From Phellopilus nigrolimitatus (taxonomy: Eukaryota > Basidiomycota > Agaricomycetes > Hymenochaetales > Hymenochaetaceae), in contig JAJOHG010000012.1 in assembly GCA_021029095.1 (NCBI GenBank), forward strand, positions 620,001 to 684,000: a stretch of 64,000 nucleotides of DNA. The letters run 5' to 3'. This document shows positions 62,729-64,000 of the stretch, one piece after another. Numbering within the stretch: the first letter of the stretch is position 1; each line of letters starts with the position of its first letter. The notes beneath the pieces were generated by a model. It searched no databases, was not told where the DNA came from, and saw only the letters and a program-made list of their open reading frames with translations. A program made the position numbers and the translations under genes.

Positions 62729-64000
62729 ATTACAGGTTTTACCTAGTACTACGATCAATCGTCTTAGGGACGTGTCTCCCTCGAGCGTGCGAGCTACAGA
62801 AGCACGCCAGCTGGTTTGTTTGTATTTATCATGATATATTATTTGGGATGGCAATGTCTATTATTTCGCCAGTCGTAGGCCGCTTGAGCTTGTTTTATTT
62901 TGTTTATTGCGATAATGCAGTTATTGACAATCGGTGCAGGCTCAGGTAGAAAATCTATACGGATCGGTAAGACACTATTTGCAACTTCCAGTTCCGTCTC
63001 GGGTATGAACGGCCTGCCCAACCCTTGAAACTCGGTAGCCTAGATTATTGCGCCCTCTTCACCCGTTGAAGAAGTTGTGAAGTACAGATCTCAGCTTCTT
63101 CTGCTTCGCAATTTGCTAGAAAGTATATTATGATGGCCTTGTGGCAAGTAGGTAAGCTTAGACGTGCTCCCAAGTGTATGGTATCTACTTTCCTGCTTAA
63201 TCACGAATATTCGTCTAAAGTGCGAAATGCGAAATAAGTGAAGCATCTTGATGCCTGATGTGCACGCAGCTATCAGTTGTTTTTGCGTGTGGTTGCTTGT
63301 TATTCCGTGCATGACGAGACGGGGACGCGTTTCGAGACAATAGGTAGACAGCCGCCCAACAGCGCAGCATATCGCCCATCATTCTTGACAAGTACCACGT
63401 CGCGCCTTCTGCTATTATCACACACCTTCATACGTCAAAATTAGCCTTGTCCTTTCTTTTGTTCTGACGACTTGGTTTCCAAAGTGCTAAGGCCTGCGGC
63501 GCAATGTCAATGCACTGAAGGGCGGAATTTAGAAGCCTAGTCAGAGACTGCGCCTTAATGATACGAGATGCCGCTTTCAATCAGCTCTCCGCCTCTAGCA
63601 CCTCTACTGACGCTGAGATGCGAAATTCCTGGCACGCTTTTCGTCTTCTTTACGCCTGGCGAGCTTCGGTGAAGTCGGAAGCGGTGCCTTGCGGCGTGTA
63701 TTAAGTTCTCATCACGAGCCGCCAACAACATCATTCTCGCCCGCTCTTCACCTCTATTGTCTATCCTCCTTCAAGTCAAGCAACCACTGAAGCAGGCACT
63801 AACTTAGCAACAAGATCATGAGTACTGAAAATAGCCTCTGCTAGGAGTCACGAAGTCCTGGATGCGTATAATAGCACTCTAGCTGGCTGGTTACCAGATA
63901 TCTTTCCCTCAAACTTGAACAGAACCCCTGCAGCGCAGAGTCTTAGAGAGCCAAGTGCTCCAGTGCCTTTTATTCCCTTCTTCCCCCCCACTCGTCTTCA
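62729..64000. other. Right end of window, no gene recognised
   Basis: 1.3 kb without a domain-bearing frame. Pyrimidine-rich sequence at the extreme right (CCCTTCTTCCCCCCCACTCGTCTTC) could be the promoter of a gene beyond the window. Confidence 0.45.

Overview
The window is nuclear DNA of a filamentous basidiomycete, most likely an agaricomycete. The evidence is dense short introns (about 50-80 nt, GT-AG with two GC-AG candidates), many tiny exons, compact housekeeping genes on both strands, and families typical of mushrooms: F-box/LRR proteins, a DUF6533 seven-span protein, microsomal P450s of the GPP...FLGGGRAC type and an adenylate-forming enzyme with a carrier domain. I see no bacterial operon, CRISPR array, rRNA, tRNA or intact transposon.

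Layout. 0-9.8 kb: 3' end of a RasGEF gene, a 7 kb gene-poor stretch, then a nine-exon aquaporin. 9.8-15 kb: an NCA2-like mitochondrial protein and a secreted Ser/Ala-rich repeat protein. 15-26 kb: an F-box protein, cytochrome P450 number 1 and a mitofusin (Fzo1). 26-34 kb: a tetraspanin (minus), a decayed F-box gene (plus), V-ATPase subunit c (minus) and a DUF6533 membrane protein (minus). 34-42 kb, all plus: an adenylation-carrier protein, thioredoxin reductase and an ALG11 mannosyltransferase. 42-51 kb: P450 number 2 (minus, paralogue of number 1), a small acidic protein, an EXPERA-like membrane protein (both plus), and two adjacent Ser-rich proteins (minus). 51-64 kb: a GH20 beta-hexosaminidase (minus), a large WDR7/rabconnectin-3-beta-like WD40 protein (minus), a second broken LRR/F-box-like locus (minus) and an unrecognised coiled-coil protein (plus).

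The genes do not form one pathway. Pairs with a shared theme are Fzo1 and NCA2 (mitochondria), and V-ATPase subunit c and the WDR7-like protein (V-ATPase and its assembly regulator, 23 kb apart). The adenylation-carrier gene has two P450 genes 13 and 4 kb away, but housekeeping genes lie between them, so I do not claim a biosynthetic cluster.

Gene models were spliced by hand. Where exon lengths were summed (aquaporin, NCA2, F-box, P450-1, mitofusin, tetraspanin, V-ATPase c, adenylation protein, thioredoxin reductase, EXPERA-like, two-span Ser-rich protein, coiled-coil protein) each gave an uninterrupted frame. Several loci (ALG11, the Ser-rich gene at 50.2 kb, two F-box-like loci) need a frame change that no normal intron supplies.
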